Source: Lewinellaceae bacterium
GTDB lineage: Bacteria; Bacteroidota; Bacteroidia; Chitinophagales; Saprospiraceae
Assembly (NCBI GenBank): GCA_020636215.1
Contig: JACJYG010000010.1
Location: 375,374-439,373, forward strand
Direction of reading: 5' to 3'
Length of the DNA: 64,000 nucleotides
Both the position numbers and the translations under genes were made by a program. This document shows positions 26,684-35,969 of the stretch, in pieces; the stretch's first letter is position 1; every line of letters begins with the position of its first letter. The notes below the pieces were generated by a model that was not told where the DNA came from, did no database searches, and saw only the letters and a list, made by a program, of their open reading frames with translations.

Positions 26684-27892
26684 TCAGGAAAGTTGCCGGA
26701 TGGCTTCTCCGATCCGCCGGATGGCTTCCCGCAACTCCTTTTCGGAAGCTGCGTAGGAGATCCGGAAGCAATTGTCAGCGCCAAATGCCGAACCCGAAAC
26801 CACTGCGACATGAGCGCTATGCAGCAGATATTCACTAAAATCATCCGCATTTCGGATCGTCATCTCTCCGGTGCCTTTACCAAAGAGTTCACTGATGTCC
26901 GGAAATATATAGAATGCGCCTTTCGGTTTATTGACCTTCACACCCGGGATCTGGCTAAGGAGTTCGATCACCAAATCGCGGCGCTGACGGAAGGCTTCCC
27001 GCATTTCATAAGTAGGGGACATATCGGAAAGTAAGGCATGAGCAGCAGCTTTCTGGCCAAAAGAAGTTGCTCCGGAAGTGAACTGCCCCTGCATCTTTGA
27101 ACAGGCGTCGGCGATCCAGTCAGGGGCCCCAATGTAACCGAGGCGCCAACCGGTCATAGCAAAGCCTTTGGAAAAACCGTTAACTGTAGCGGTCCGGTCC
27201 TTTACGCTGGGAATAGCCCCGATGCTGGCGTGTTTATCTGTGAAGTTGATATATTCGTAGATCTCATCGGAAATGATGTAGATGCCCTCATGGCGAGCAA
27301 TTACATCGGCGATAGCCTGAAGTTCTTCGTAGGTATATACGGAGCCGGTTGGGTTGCAGGGAGAGGAAAACAAGAGGAGGCGGGTACGATCGGTAATAGC
27401 GTTTTCCACCTGAGCGGCGGTAGCTTTGTAATCCTGTTCAATACCGGCATAGACCATAACGGGAACACCGCCCGCCAGCTTGACGATCTCGGAATAGGAT
27501 ACCCAGTACGGAGAAAGGATGATGACCTCATCGCCTTCATCTAACAAGGAAAGCGCCAGGTTGGCAATAGATTGCTTGGCGCCGTTGGATACCACAATTT
27601 GGTGGAGGCCAAAATCCAGGCCATTGTCCCGTTTGAATTTTTCCTGAATAGCTTTGCGCAATTCCACCAGGCCGGGTACTGGTGTGTATTTGGTATACCC
27701 ATCATCCAGGGCTTTTTTTGCCGCTTCTTTGATATGGCTGGGGGTGTCAAAATCGGGTTCCCCGAGGCTGAGGCTGATCACATCATGGCCGAGGGCAGCC
27801 AGGTCGCGCGCCAATTGGGCCATTTTGATGGTTGCAGATTCCTCCATTTGCTGAATCCGCTGAGAAAGGTGCCGAATACTAGCCGTAGACAT
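26684..27892 (-). CDS. aspC: Pyridoxal-phosphate aminotransferase, aspartate aminotransferase class I
   Basis: 402 residues. The fold-type I motifs are clear: the N-terminal SLSLGEPDFDTP substrate segment, SSPCNPTGSVYTYEEL (binding Asn), ISDEIYEYI (PLP Asp/Tyr) and NGFSKGFAMTGWRLGYIG with the catalytic Lys in SKGFAMTGWR, then FRISYAAS with the carboxylate-binding Arg. This is the AspB/aromatic-type subgroup Ib of aspartate aminotransferases common in Bacteroidota. It interconverts aspartate and oxaloacetate, possibly also prephenate. Terminated by a perfect hairpin. Confidence 0.9.
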   Translation of the reverse strand: MSTASIRHLSQRIQQMEESATIKMAQLARDLAALGHDVISLSLGEPDFDTPSHIKEAAKKALDDGYTKYTPVPGLVELRKAIQEKFKRDNGLDFGLHQIVVSNGAKQSIANLALSLLDEGDEVIILSPYWVSYSEIVKLAGGVPVMVYAGIEQDYKATAAQVENAITDRTRLLLFSSPCNPTGSVYTYEELQAIADVIARHEGIYIISDEIYEYINFTDKHASIGAIPSVKDRTATVNGFSKGFAMTGWRLGYIGAPDWIADACSKMQGQFTSGATSFGQKAAAHALLSDMSPTYEMREAFRQRRDLVIELLSQIPGVKVNKPKGAFYIFPDISELFGKGTGEMTIRNADDFSEYLLHSAHVAVVSGSAFGADNCFRISYAASEKELREAIRRIGEAIRQLS

Positions 27893-28018
27893 GTTCCAAT
27901 CAGTTTTGGTGACGGAAGAAAATCATTTTTTGATCACAACTCGGCTGCAAAAGTAGGATTTTTGAGAAGCATGTGCACTTTTTTTTTCTATATTCGGCAC
28001 CAAACTCGAAGGGCATTC

Positions 28019-30238
28019 ATGAGTAAGCAAAAAAAGAGAACACCCAAAAGGAAAGATGGAGCACCCCAGGCCGCCGGCCCGGCAGTGGCGCCAGCAGTTG
28101 TCCGGGCCAAACCTAAGGATACTATTACATCTCCGCTGGACCCGTTATACAAAAAGATATTTTTGTTTTCGACTATTGGTATGCTATTGGTAACCATTCT
28201 ATTGGCATTGGGTAGCGGAATCAATGGCGATGACGAATATCAGTTCGATTATTCTGAAAAGCTGGTCAATTATTATACTTCAATGGGTGCGGATACGGCT
28301 GCGCTATACATTGAAAAGGGCAATATGCACTTCTACGGCGGCTTTTTTGACCTGGCCACCGGCCTGGTGAACCGGGCGTTGGGGTTCGATGAATTCGACC
28401 AGGGCTATCACGATGTCCGTCATATCTTTAATGCTATTATGGGTTTGCTGGCGATGTTATTTGTTGGCTTGCTGGCAAAGGAAATTGCCGGGTGGAGAGC
28501 CGGCATCCTGGCATTGTGGATAATTTTCCTATCGCCCCGTTTTTTAGGGCACTCCCTGATGAACCCCAAGGATATCCCTTTTGCTGCGGGCTTTGCGGTG
28601 GCTACCTATTATATGGTGTTGGTGTTGAAATCCATGCCCCGGCCGAATTGGAAAACAGTGCTGGGCTTGAGCATGGGGATAGCATTGGCCCTGGCTACGC
28701 GGGCGGGTGGCTTGCTGCTCATCGCCTATCTCTTTCTATTTGCCGGGCTGGACTTCCTGATGAAGTATGGCATCAGAGGTGTTGTGGTGGAAAAAGAGGC
28801 CTTAATCCGATACCTGGGGTATATTCTGGGTATATCCCTGATGGGGTATATCCTGGCAATCCTCACCTGGCCTGCGGCCCTGGCCGACCCCATCCGGCAT
28901 CCCCTTAATGCGCTTACGGAGTTTTCGAAATTAGGCGTTAAAATACGGCTTCTCTTCATGGGGGATAACGTTCTTTCGGACGACACCGCCTGGTACTATC
29001 CAATCCTCTGGATCATCAAAACTATTCCGCTATTTGTATTGGCCGGGCTGGCGGGGAGCTTGTTGATCCTTCCTGCCATGTTGAAGCGGTACAATACCAT
29101 GGCTGTTTCTTTAGTGTATTTCGCCGCCATCTTTCCGATAATATATGTCATTTATAAAAACTCCATCCTGCACGACGGCTGGCGCCACCTGATGTTCGTG
29201 TATCCCAGTATGGCCGTCATTGCCGCCTTGTTTTGGGTTACTCTGGAGTATTTATTCAAGGAGCGGAAGGCGCTGAAATACGCCCTCTATGGCGTATTGG
29301 GGCTTCTGGCTGTCGACTCGGTGCTTTTCATCGTACGCAATCCGCACTACCCTTACGTCTATTTTAATCCGATTGGCGGGGGCATTAAAGGGGCATTCGG
29401 CTATTACGAAACCGATTACTGGGGTGTTTCAGTCAAACAGGCTATCGACTGGCTGGACAAAGAGGGCATCATCAGCCCCAATATGCAGGATACGGTAGTG
29501 CTGGGCACCACTTTTTACTATAATGTTAGCCGCCAAACCCGGCGTAAATACAATGGCAAGGTTAAAGTGGCTTACGTTCGCTTCAACACCAGATACAACG
29601 AACCCTGGGATTATGGCCTTTTCCCCTCCCGCTTCATTCGGGGGCCGCACCTTCAGGAAGGCACCTGGCCCAACAGCAGGACAATTCATACGGTCACTGC
29701 CAGTGGCGTCCCCATACTGGCTATTGAAAAGGATGAAGAAAAATACACTTATCGCGGCCAACAGGCCACTAATCAGCAAGACTGGCAGCAGGCGGTGGAG
29801 GCATTCAGCCAGGAAGTCAAGGCTCATCCTGATAATGAATTGGGATGGGTTGGGTTAGCCAATGCCTACCTCAACCAGCGGGACTTTGACCAGGCGCTCG
29901 AAGCCACTCAGCAAGCACTGAAAGTGGCGCCCGGCACCGAAACGGCCTTGCTGTATGAAGGCCTGGCCTATTTGTATAAAGGCGACGCGGCAAAAGCCCT
30001 GGATGCGTTGCAGCGGGCCGTGAAATTGAATGAAGAATATTATATCGCCTATTATTATATGGGCCTTATCTATGAGCAGGGCCAGGACCCCAGGTCGGCT
30101 TATGATAATGCCCTGAAAGCTATTGAACAGAACCCGGGTTTCCGCCCGGCTTATGAGATGGCGGCCCGGGCCTTGCGGCAATTAGGGGATGAACAGAATG
30201 CGAGAGCATACGAAGAAGCTGCTAAAAAATTAAAATAA
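28019..30238 (+). CDS. GT39-like membrane glycosyltransferase with C-terminal TPR domain
   Basis: 739 residues from the ATG at 28019. A basic, Ala/Pro-rich N-tail is followed by about 11 hydrophobic helices (45-560) typical of the PMT_2/ArnT superfamily; the first periplasmic loop holds the acidic NGDDEYQFDYSE, where these enzymes keep their catalytic Asp/Glu. Residues about 590-739 are at least three TPR units (YTYRGQQATNQQDWQQA, LGWVGLANAYLNQRDFDQA, ALLYEGLAYLYKGDAAKA). The family transfers sugars from polyprenyl phosphates to proteins or lipids. Head of a compact run with the methyltransferase 3 bp downstream. Confidence 0.8.
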   Translation: MSKQKKRTPKRKDGAPQAAGPAVAPAVVRAKPKDTITSPLDPLYKKIFLFSTIGMLLVTILLALGSGINGDDEYQFDYSEKLVNYYTSMGADTAALYIEKGNMHFYGGFFDLATGLVNRALGFDEFDQGYHDVRHIFNAIMGLLAMLFVGLLAKEIAGWRAGILALWIIFLSPRFLGHSLMNPKDIPFAAGFAVATYYMVLVLKSMPRPNWKTVLGLSMGIALALATRAGGLLLIAYLFLFAGLDFLMKYGIRGVVVEKEALIRYLGYILGISLMGYILAILTWPAALADPIRHPLNALTEFSKLGVKIRLLFMGDNVLSDDTAWYYPILWIIKTIPLFVLAGLAGSLLILPAMLKRYNTMAVSLVYFAAIFPIIYVIYKNSILHDGWRHLMFVYPSMAVIAALFWVTLEYLFKERKALKYALYGVLGLLAVDSVLFIVRNPHYPYVYFNPIGGGIKGAFGYYETDYWGVSVKQAIDWLDKEGIISPNMQDTVVLGTTFYYNVSRQTRRKYNGKVKVAYVRFNTRYNEPWDYGLFPSRFIRGPHLQEGTWPNSRTIHTVTASGVPILAIEKDEEKYTYRGQQATNQQDWQQAVEAFSQEVKAHPDNELGWVGLANAYLNQRDFDQALEATQQALKVAPGTETALLYEGLAYLYKGDAAKALDALQRAVKLNEEYYIAYYYMGLIYEQGQDPRSAYDNALKAIEQNPGFRPAYEMAARALRQLGDEQNARAYEEAAKKLK

Positions 30239-30241
30239 CTC

Positions 30242-31045
30242 ATGAATTACAAATTGTTGTTCCCTACCTACCGGAACAGGTTCCTTTTCATCCGCGAAAA
30301 TCTGGAACGCTTGTCCCGGGAGCGCAAATTTGAACGTGCGCTGAACCTGGGAACCGGCGAAGGTGATTACGATAGCATGATCGCCACACACTGTGGCGAA
30401 CTGGTGGCCTGCGATATCAACGAACAGGATATTCAGTACGCCAGGGCCTTAAACCAGGAAGTCCCCAATCTCGAATACCGGGTAGAGGACGCCCTGAATC
30501 TCAGTTTTCCTGACAACACTTTTGACCTGCTCCTTTCGGTTGATGTGATTGAACATGTGGGACAGCCCGAAAGAATGATCGAAGAAGTGGGGCGTATACT
30601 TAAACCAGGAGGACTGGCGCTGATCACTTTTCCTTCTTTGGAATATCCCATTACTTACGACCCGATTAACCGGATAATGAGTTATTTCACAAACAGGAGG
30701 ATTGCCCAGGGGGCTTATGCTTTTGGGCATGAATATCTGGTGTCACCTTCTGATTTTCGGAATTGGTCGGGCCGCAATGGCTTAGCTGTTTTAAAAGAAA
30801 AAAATCTGAGCGGGTATCTCATTGCATTCCTGGAAATGTATTGGACAGGCTTGATACAGCGTATCTTTAAGGCTAACGCGGGAAACCTTTCCGAACAAAA
30901 AAAGCGGAAAACCACCCTTCGGCCCACTACTAAAGAACCCCGCCTTACTGTACTGACCGATACTGTTATCCGCCTTGATGAGGTGCTCTTCCAACATGCC
31001 AGGCATTCTGTAGGGAAAGGATTTATCGTTCAGAAAAAAGCTTAA
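30242..31045 (+). CDS. Class I SAM-dependent methyltransferase
   Basis: 267 residues. The Rossmann glycine loop reads LNLGTGEGDYD (about 36-46); the acidic end of strand 2 is VACDINEQ, and motif IV/post-motif is LSVDVIEHVGQP followed by LKPGGLALITFPS. This is the Methyltransf_11/ubiE-like group. The acceptor is unknown. The start lies 3 bp after the glycosyltransferase stop, so a joint role in modifying a glycan or lipid-linked sugar is plausible but inferred. The C-terminus is basic and longer than the minimal domain. Confidence 0.82.
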   Translation: MNYKLLFPTYRNRFLFIRENLERLSRERKFERALNLGTGEGDYDSMIATHCGELVACDINEQDIQYARALNQEVPNLEYRVEDALNLSFPDNTFDLLLSVDVIEHVGQPERMIEEVGRILKPGGLALITFPSLEYPITYDPINRIMSYFTNRRIAQGAYAFGHEYLVSPSDFRNWSGRNGLAVLKEKNLSGYLIAFLEMYWTGLIQRIFKANAGNLSEQKKRKTTLRPTTKEPRLTVLTDTVIRLDEVLFQHARHSVGKGFIVQKKA

Positions 31046-31057
31046 ACTGGATTTGCG

Positions 31058-32599
31058 ATGAAAGAAAAACTCGAAGGATTACAGCAGAAAATGGCCACAG
31101 CCCTGGCTGCCGGCGGAGAGGACAGAGTCAGCCAGCAGCACGCCAAAGGCAAGCTGACCGCGCGAGAGCGCATTCACTACCTTCTCGATGACGGCACCTT
31201 TGAGGAGATAGGGATGCTCGTCACCCATCGCAGCAGTGATTTCGGCATGGACCAACAGGTCTTTCTTGGCGATGGCGTGATAACCGGTTATGGCGCTATC
31301 AACGGCAGGTTGGTTTACGTTTTTGCCCAGGATTTTACCGTCTTCGGGGGTTCTCTGTCGGAAACGCATGCCGAAAAGATATGCAAAGTCATGGATCTGG
31401 CGATGCAAAACGGCGCGCCACTGATCGGCCTGAATGATTCTGGTGGCGCCAGGATTCAGGAGGGCGTGAGTTCTCTGGGCGGCTACGCCGATATCTTTTT
31501 CCGCAATGTCATGGCATCCGGCGTGGTGCCCCAGATCTCTGCCATTATGGGCCCTTGTGCGGGAGGGGCGGTCTATTCTCCGGCAATGACGGACTTTACT
31601 ATCATGGTGGAGCATACTTCCTACATGTTCGTAACGGGCCCCAACGTAGTCAAAACCGTAACTAATGAAGAGGTGACTGCCGAAGAATTAGGAGGTGCTT
31701 CTGCCCATTCCGTCAAATCCGGCGTGACTCATCTGACGGCTTCCAACGACCTGGAATGCATAGCCAAAATCAAGCAGTTACTGAGTTATATGCCTCAAAA
31801 TTGTGAGGATAAACCAGCGGCCCTCCCATATGAAACGGGAGAGGAGTTTCGGGATGAATTGCGGGATATCGTCCCGGAAAATGCCAATCAGCCTTATGAT
31901 ATGCGAGACGTTATCAACGGGATCGTAGACACAGAATCTTTTTTTGAAGTTCATGCTCATTACTCCGAAAATATTGTGGTCGGCTTTGCCCGCATTGCCG
32001 GGCGAAGTATTGGCATTGTAGGCAATCAGCCCATTAGCCTGGCCGGTGTTCTGGATGTAGGCAGTTCCAAAAAAGGCGCCCGCTTTGTCCGTTTTTGCGA
32101 TTGTTTCAATATCCCGCTCCTCGTCCTGGTTGACGTACCAGGCTTTTTACCGGGAACCGACCAGGAATGGAATGGCATCATTGTCAATGGGGCCAAGCTG
32201 CTGTATGCCTTTAGCGAAGCTACCGTGCCCCGGGTAACGCTTATTACCCGGAAAGCATACGGAGGCGCCTATGATGTAATGAATTCAAAACATATCGGCG
32301 CTGATATGAACTTCGCCTGGCCCTCTGCTGAAATTGCTGTTATGGGAGCCAAGGGAGCTTCGGAGATTATTTTCCGGCGGGAGATACAACTTGCAGAAGA
32401 CCCGCAGGCGATGTTGGCTGAAAAAGAAAGAGAATACCAGGAAAAGTTCGCCCATCCCTACCGCGCCGCAAGCCGTGGGTTTATCGATGAGGTGATCGAT
32501 CCCAGGGAAACCCGCCGCAAGCTTATCAAGGCTTTTGCAATGTTGGAAAACAAAGTGGCGGCGCTGCCGAAGAAAAAACATGGGAATATCCCTTTGTAA
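31058..32599 (+). CDS. pccB: Acyl-CoA carboxylase carboxyltransferase (propionyl-CoA carboxylase beta type)
   Basis: 513 residues, full length for the family. Conserved oxyanion-hole segments are present in both crotonase-like halves: NDSGGARIQEGVSSLGGYA and GPCAGGAVYSPA in the N-half, DVPGFLPGTDQEWNGII and TRKAYGGAYDVMNS in the C-half. It carries CO2 from carboxybiotin to propionyl- or methylmalonyl-related acyl-CoA. The biotin carboxylase alpha subunit is not in the window. It lies 12 bp after the methyltransferase, an operon arrangement without obvious functional link. Confidence 0.93.
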   Translation: MKEKLEGLQQKMATALAAGGEDRVSQQHAKGKLTARERIHYLLDDGTFEEIGMLVTHRSSDFGMDQQVFLGDGVITGYGAINGRLVYVFAQDFTVFGGSLSETHAEKICKVMDLAMQNGAPLIGLNDSGGARIQEGVSSLGGYADIFFRNVMASGVVPQISAIMGPCAGGAVYSPAMTDFTIMVEHTSYMFVTGPNVVKTVTNEEVTAEELGGASAHSVKSGVTHLTASNDLECIAKIKQLLSYMPQNCEDKPAALPYETGEEFRDELRDIVPENANQPYDMRDVINGIVDTESFFEVHAHYSENIVVGFARIAGRSIGIVGNQPISLAGVLDVGSSKKGARFVRFCDCFNIPLLVLVDVPGFLPGTDQEWNGIIVNGAKLLYAFSEATVPRVTLITRKAYGGAYDVMNSKHIGADMNFAWPSAEIAVMGAKGASEIIFRREIQLAEDPQAMLAEKEREYQEKFAHPYRAASRGFIDEVIDPRETRRKLIKAFAMLENKVAALPKKKHGNIPL

Positions 32600-32641
32600 T
32601 TGCTATTTTACATTTTGCCTCACGAATCTAATATTTCGTCA

Positions 32642-33829
32642 ATGCCTAACCGAGATACTGAATACACTCTGATCGAATCCCCCCTGGCTTTGGATGAATT
32701 CTACGCCAGCCACCGCAACCTTTCCTGGATTGCGTTCGACACGGAATTCGTAGGGGAAAAGCGCTATGTGACCAGCCTTTGCCTCATTCAGGTACTGTCA
32801 GAAAAAGGCGTCTTTCTTATCGACCCGCTTCGCCTGAAACATATCGACCCCTTGTTGGAATTGATAGCTGACCCTAAGATTACCAAGATCACGCATGCTG
32901 GTGATAATGACTACCGTTTGTTGAATGCCAATTACGGAATTCTGCCCCGCAATGTTTTCGATACACAGATCGCCGCTGCATTTCTTGGCTACAAGTATCC
33001 GGTCTCTTTCCGCAAGCTGGTGGAAGGAGAACTGAAAAAGTATCTGAAAAAAGGATATGCTGTGGCTGATTGGGAGAGTCGTCCACTTCAGAAAAAGCAT
33101 ATCAGCTACGCGATTGATGATGTAACCCCTCTGCCGGGCCTTTGGAAAAGCCTTACCGGGAAATTGGAGGCCAACAATCGGCTGCACTGGGCGCAGGCTG
33201 AATTTGCGCAGTTGGAAACTGCTCATTTTTACGAAAAAGACCCGCACAGCGAAGCGATCAATAGCAACCTGATGCGCTCGCTCAATGCAAAGGAACAGGT
33301 TTTCCTGTTGCGTCTGTTCGAATGGCGCCGGCAAGTTGCCGAAGGCCGCAATCATTCCAAGGAAATGGTCCTGCCCTCCAAATATATCAGCCATATCGTC
33401 AGAGGCATTCCCTCCGGCCCGGAGGCCTTGCGCCATAACCGAAGGATTCCCGACAAGATCGTTGACCGCTTTGGCAAAACGTTTGCAGATTTGTTTTCCA
33501 GAGAGATCAGCGAGGAAGAACAACTCCTGCTCGGCCGCATCCCGTCTGAAGAGGAAGAAGACCCCAAGGAAGAGATCATCGTTGAAATGCTCTACCAGGT
33601 GATCAAGTACAAGTGCCTGGAACAGGATATTTCCGTCAATATCGTCTTACCCCGCAATGCGATCAAAAAGATCCGCGCCAAAGAAGACGATGCCCTGGAA
33701 TTATTGGACGATGGCTGGCGTAAGGAATTCCTCGGCGCTTACTTCCTGGAATGGCTTGCCTCTGCTACGGAACTGGAAATGGACCTCCATCCGGACCGGA
33801 TCATCCTGCTGCCGAAAGTGGGGCAGTAG
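32642..33829 (+). CDS. rnd: RNase D-like 3'-5' exonuclease with HRDC domain
   Basis: 395 residues from the ATG at 32642; the frame extends upstream without family similarity. The DEDDy exonuclease domain (about 10-195) shows FDTEF (Asp33, Glu35), HAGDNDYRLL (Asp90) and the Tyr/Asp pair in YAIDDVTPL. An HRDC-type helical region follows near 215-300. RNase D trims tRNA 3' ends. The C-terminus is longer than E. coli RNase D and has an unassigned helical segment. Last gene of the plus-strand run and convergent with mltG. Confidence 0.87.
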   Translation: MPNRDTEYTLIESPLALDEFYASHRNLSWIAFDTEFVGEKRYVTSLCLIQVLSEKGVFLIDPLRLKHIDPLLELIADPKITKITHAGDNDYRLLNANYGILPRNVFDTQIAAAFLGYKYPVSFRKLVEGELKKYLKKGYAVADWESRPLQKKHISYAIDDVTPLPGLWKSLTGKLEANNRLHWAQAEFAQLETAHFYEKDPHSEAINSNLMRSLNAKEQVFLLRLFEWRRQVAEGRNHSKEMVLPSKYISHIVRGIPSGPEALRHNRRIPDKIVDRFGKTFADLFSREISEEEQLLLGRIPSEEEEDPKEEIIVEMLYQVIKYKCLEQDISVNIVLPRNAIKKIRAKEDDALELLDDGWRKEFLGAYFLEWLASATELEMDLHPDRIILLPKVGQ

Positions 33830-33898
33830 GCCATAAGGGCGGTGGAAGCTTTCCTGCGCCTAACTTACTGGCATACTGCAAACTGAAGTACTGAAAAC

Positions 33899-34933
33899 CT
33901 ACCGCAGCCCCCGTTGCTTAAGGTTTTCCCGGTAACGGGCGGCATTCTGGTTGTGGGCCGCCAGTGTTTTGGCAAAGGCGTGAAAGCCGGAGCCATCGCC
34001 CACTGCACAGAAATAAAGATAATCGTGGTCTTCAGCGTTCAAAACAGCATCGATACTGGATATGGAAGCCATGGAAATAGGGCCGGGCGGCAGGCCGGCG
34101 TAGAGGTAGGTATTGTAAGGGGAATCGAATTTGGTGTGGTAATCGGTCACTCGTGGCGTATCAAAATCACGGGTAGCGAACACACAAGTAGGGTCCGCTT
34201 GCAGGCGCATTCCGATCTTCAGCCGGTTCAGGTAAGCGCCGGCCACTCTTGGCTTTTCCTCTGAGCGCAGCGTCTCTTTTTCGACAATGGAAGCCAGGGT
34301 GTAAACTTCGGCAGGAGTCATATTCAGGCTCCGGGCTTTTTCCAGGCGGCCATTTTTTTCCCAAAAGGCATCGTGCTCCCGGATCATACGGCTCATAAAC
34401 GATCGGGGGCTGGTATTCCAGTAGAATTCATAAGTGTTCGGGATGAAAAGCGACATCAGTGTTTCGGAAGTGTAACCGATGGAATCCAGGTAGGCTTCAT
34501 TCTGAAAGAGGCTCCAGATTTGAAGGGAATCGGGTTCGATAAACCGGGCAGCTTTGGCCGCTACATTCTCGATTAGCCGCTCGTTTGTCAGCACGAGCTT
34601 GACCGGGGCCTGTTCTCCGGACCTCAGCTGGCGGATCATTTCAATGGTGTTCCAGCCGGGTTTGAGCTCGAAACGCCCCGCCCGCATAGGGCTGCGTTTA
34701 TACCCCATCCTTTCTGATAGCATTCGGAATATCCCTTCGTCTTTTACAAAACCGTCTTCCCGGAGGATTCCTAGCACTTCTTCAAAACTTGAATTGGTAG
34801 GGATCTCAACATAATAGGTGGCCAAGCCTTTGGGTACGCCCGGCCCGGCAATGAATTTTTTGTATACAAACAGTGCTGCTACCAATAAAACCAGAATAAT
34901 GGCGGCAGCGACGAGGCTAATCGTTCTTTTCAT
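33899..34933 (-). CDS. mltG: Endolytic transglycosylase MltG
   Basis: 344 residues. One N-terminal transmembrane helix at about 5-24, then a LysM-like periplasmic subdomain and the YceG catalytic domain. The catalytic Glu falls in YTLASIVEKET, at residue 218, with LQADPTCVFA and YNTYLYAGLPPGPI downstream as in the family. It cleaves nascent glycan strands and is thought to end their polymerisation. The start is the first ATG before the helix. panB lies 62 bp upstream on the same strand. Confidence 0.92.
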   Translation of the reverse strand: MKRTISLVAAAIILVLLVAALFVYKKFIAGPGVPKGLATYYVEIPTNSSFEEVLGILREDGFVKDEGIFRMLSERMGYKRSPMRAGRFELKPGWNTIEMIRQLRSGEQAPVKLVLTNERLIENVAAKAARFIEPDSLQIWSLFQNEAYLDSIGYTSETLMSLFIPNTYEFYWNTSPRSFMSRMIREHDAFWEKNGRLEKARSLNMTPAEVYTLASIVEKETLRSEEKPRVAGAYLNRLKIGMRLQADPTCVFATRDFDTPRVTDYHTKFDSPYNTYLYAGLPPGPISMASISSIDAVLNAEDHDYLYFCAVGDGSGFHAFAKTLAAHNQNAARYRENLKQRGLR

Positions 34934-34994
34934 CGAATGATTTTTCTTTATTCAAATCCATACCCCAATCATCTATCACCGCTCCCGTTCCCTA

Positions 34995-35810
34995 TTAATA
35001 TTGTTCTTTTTCACTCGGAAAATCCCCGGAGCGGACGTCGCGAGCATAGTGTTCGGCTGCATCCTTAATAGCGTCGAACAGATCGAGGTAACGGCGCAGG
35101 AAGCGGGGCTGGAAATCTTTGGTGATGCCGAGCATGTCATGTGTCACCAACACCTGGCCATCGACTGCTCCACCGGCCCCGATCCCAATGAGAGGGATGT
35201 AGAGCTGTTCAGCCACTTTTTTGGCCAATTTGGCGGGGATCTTCTCCAAAACAATGGCGAAGCAACCCAATTCTTGTAACAATTGGGCGTCTTCCGTGAG
35301 TTTTTTCGCTTCTTCGGCCTCTTTAGCCCGGACAGTATAAGTGCCGAATTTGTATATTGATTGTGGCGTAAGGCCAAGGTGCCCCATGACGGGAACACCT
35401 GCTGAAAGGATTCGGCGGATGGATTCCTCGACTTCCCGGCCTCCTTCCAGTTTCACCGCATGAGCGCCCGATTCTTTCATGATCCGGATGGCAGATTCCA
35501 ATGCGACGCGCGAATTACCCTGATAAGAACCAAAGGGAAGGTCAACCACCACTAAGGCCCGCTTTACTGCCCGCACCACGGAAGAAGCGTGGTAGATCAT
35601 CTGGTCCAGGGTGATTGGCAAGGTGGTTTCATGGCCCGCCATCACGTTGGAGGCCGAATCGCCGACCAACAGAATGTCAATCCCCGCTTCATCGAGGATT
35701 CCTGCCATTGAGAAATCATAGGCGGTCAGCATGGTGATCTTCTCGCCTTGTTCTTTCATGGCCTGGAGCACGTGGGTCGTTACCCGTTTAATATCTTTAT
35801 TGACAGACAT
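34995..35810 (-). CDS. panB: 3-methyl-2-oxobutanoate hydroxymethyltransferase
   Basis: 271 residues from the ATG at 35810; an upstream in-frame ATG at 35834 would add eight residues. Motifs: LTAYDFSMA, LLVGDSASNV (metal Asp), VVVDLPFGSYQ, AHAVKLEGG, GHLGLTPQS and IGIGAGGAVDGQVLV. It makes ketopantoate from 2-oxoisovalerate and methylene-tetrahydrofolate, the first step of pantothenate synthesis. panC is not adjacent. All catalytic regions are intact. Confidence 0.94.
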   Translation of the reverse strand: MSVNKDIKRVTTHVLQAMKEQGEKITMLTAYDFSMAGILDEAGIDILLVGDSASNVMAGHETTLPITLDQMIYHASSVVRAVKRALVVVDLPFGSYQGNSRVALESAIRIMKESGAHAVKLEGGREVEESIRRILSAGVPVMGHLGLTPQSIYKFGTYTVRAKEAEEAKKLTEDAQLLQELGCFAIVLEKIPAKLAKKVAEQLYIPLIGIGAGGAVDGQVLVTHDMLGITKDFQPRFLRRYLDLFDAIKDAAEHYARDVRSGDFPSEKEQY

Positions 35811-35902
35811 GGGGCTTTCTTTTTGAGGGTGCAAGATAGAAATAAGTCAGTCAAACGTCATTGCAGAAACGGAAGGGGATGGTGAATTATTACCAAAAGT
35901 TT

Positions 35903-35910
35903 TACCTTTG
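35903..35910 (+). promoter_or_regulatory. Candidate -7 promoter box for the DUF4249-like gene
   Basis: TACCTTTG matches TAnnTTTG, 60 bp before the preferred ATG at 35970. Confidence 0.45.
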
Positions 35911-35969
35911 GGGCGCTTTGAAAACTCCTGAGTACTTTGGGAGCGCAAAGCACAGAAAAAAAACGAAAG

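Noticed and set aside
27572..28018. Extended N-terminus of the GT39-TPR protein
   Set aside because: The added residues are antisense to the aminotransferase gene; the ATG at 28019 gives a normal N-terminus.
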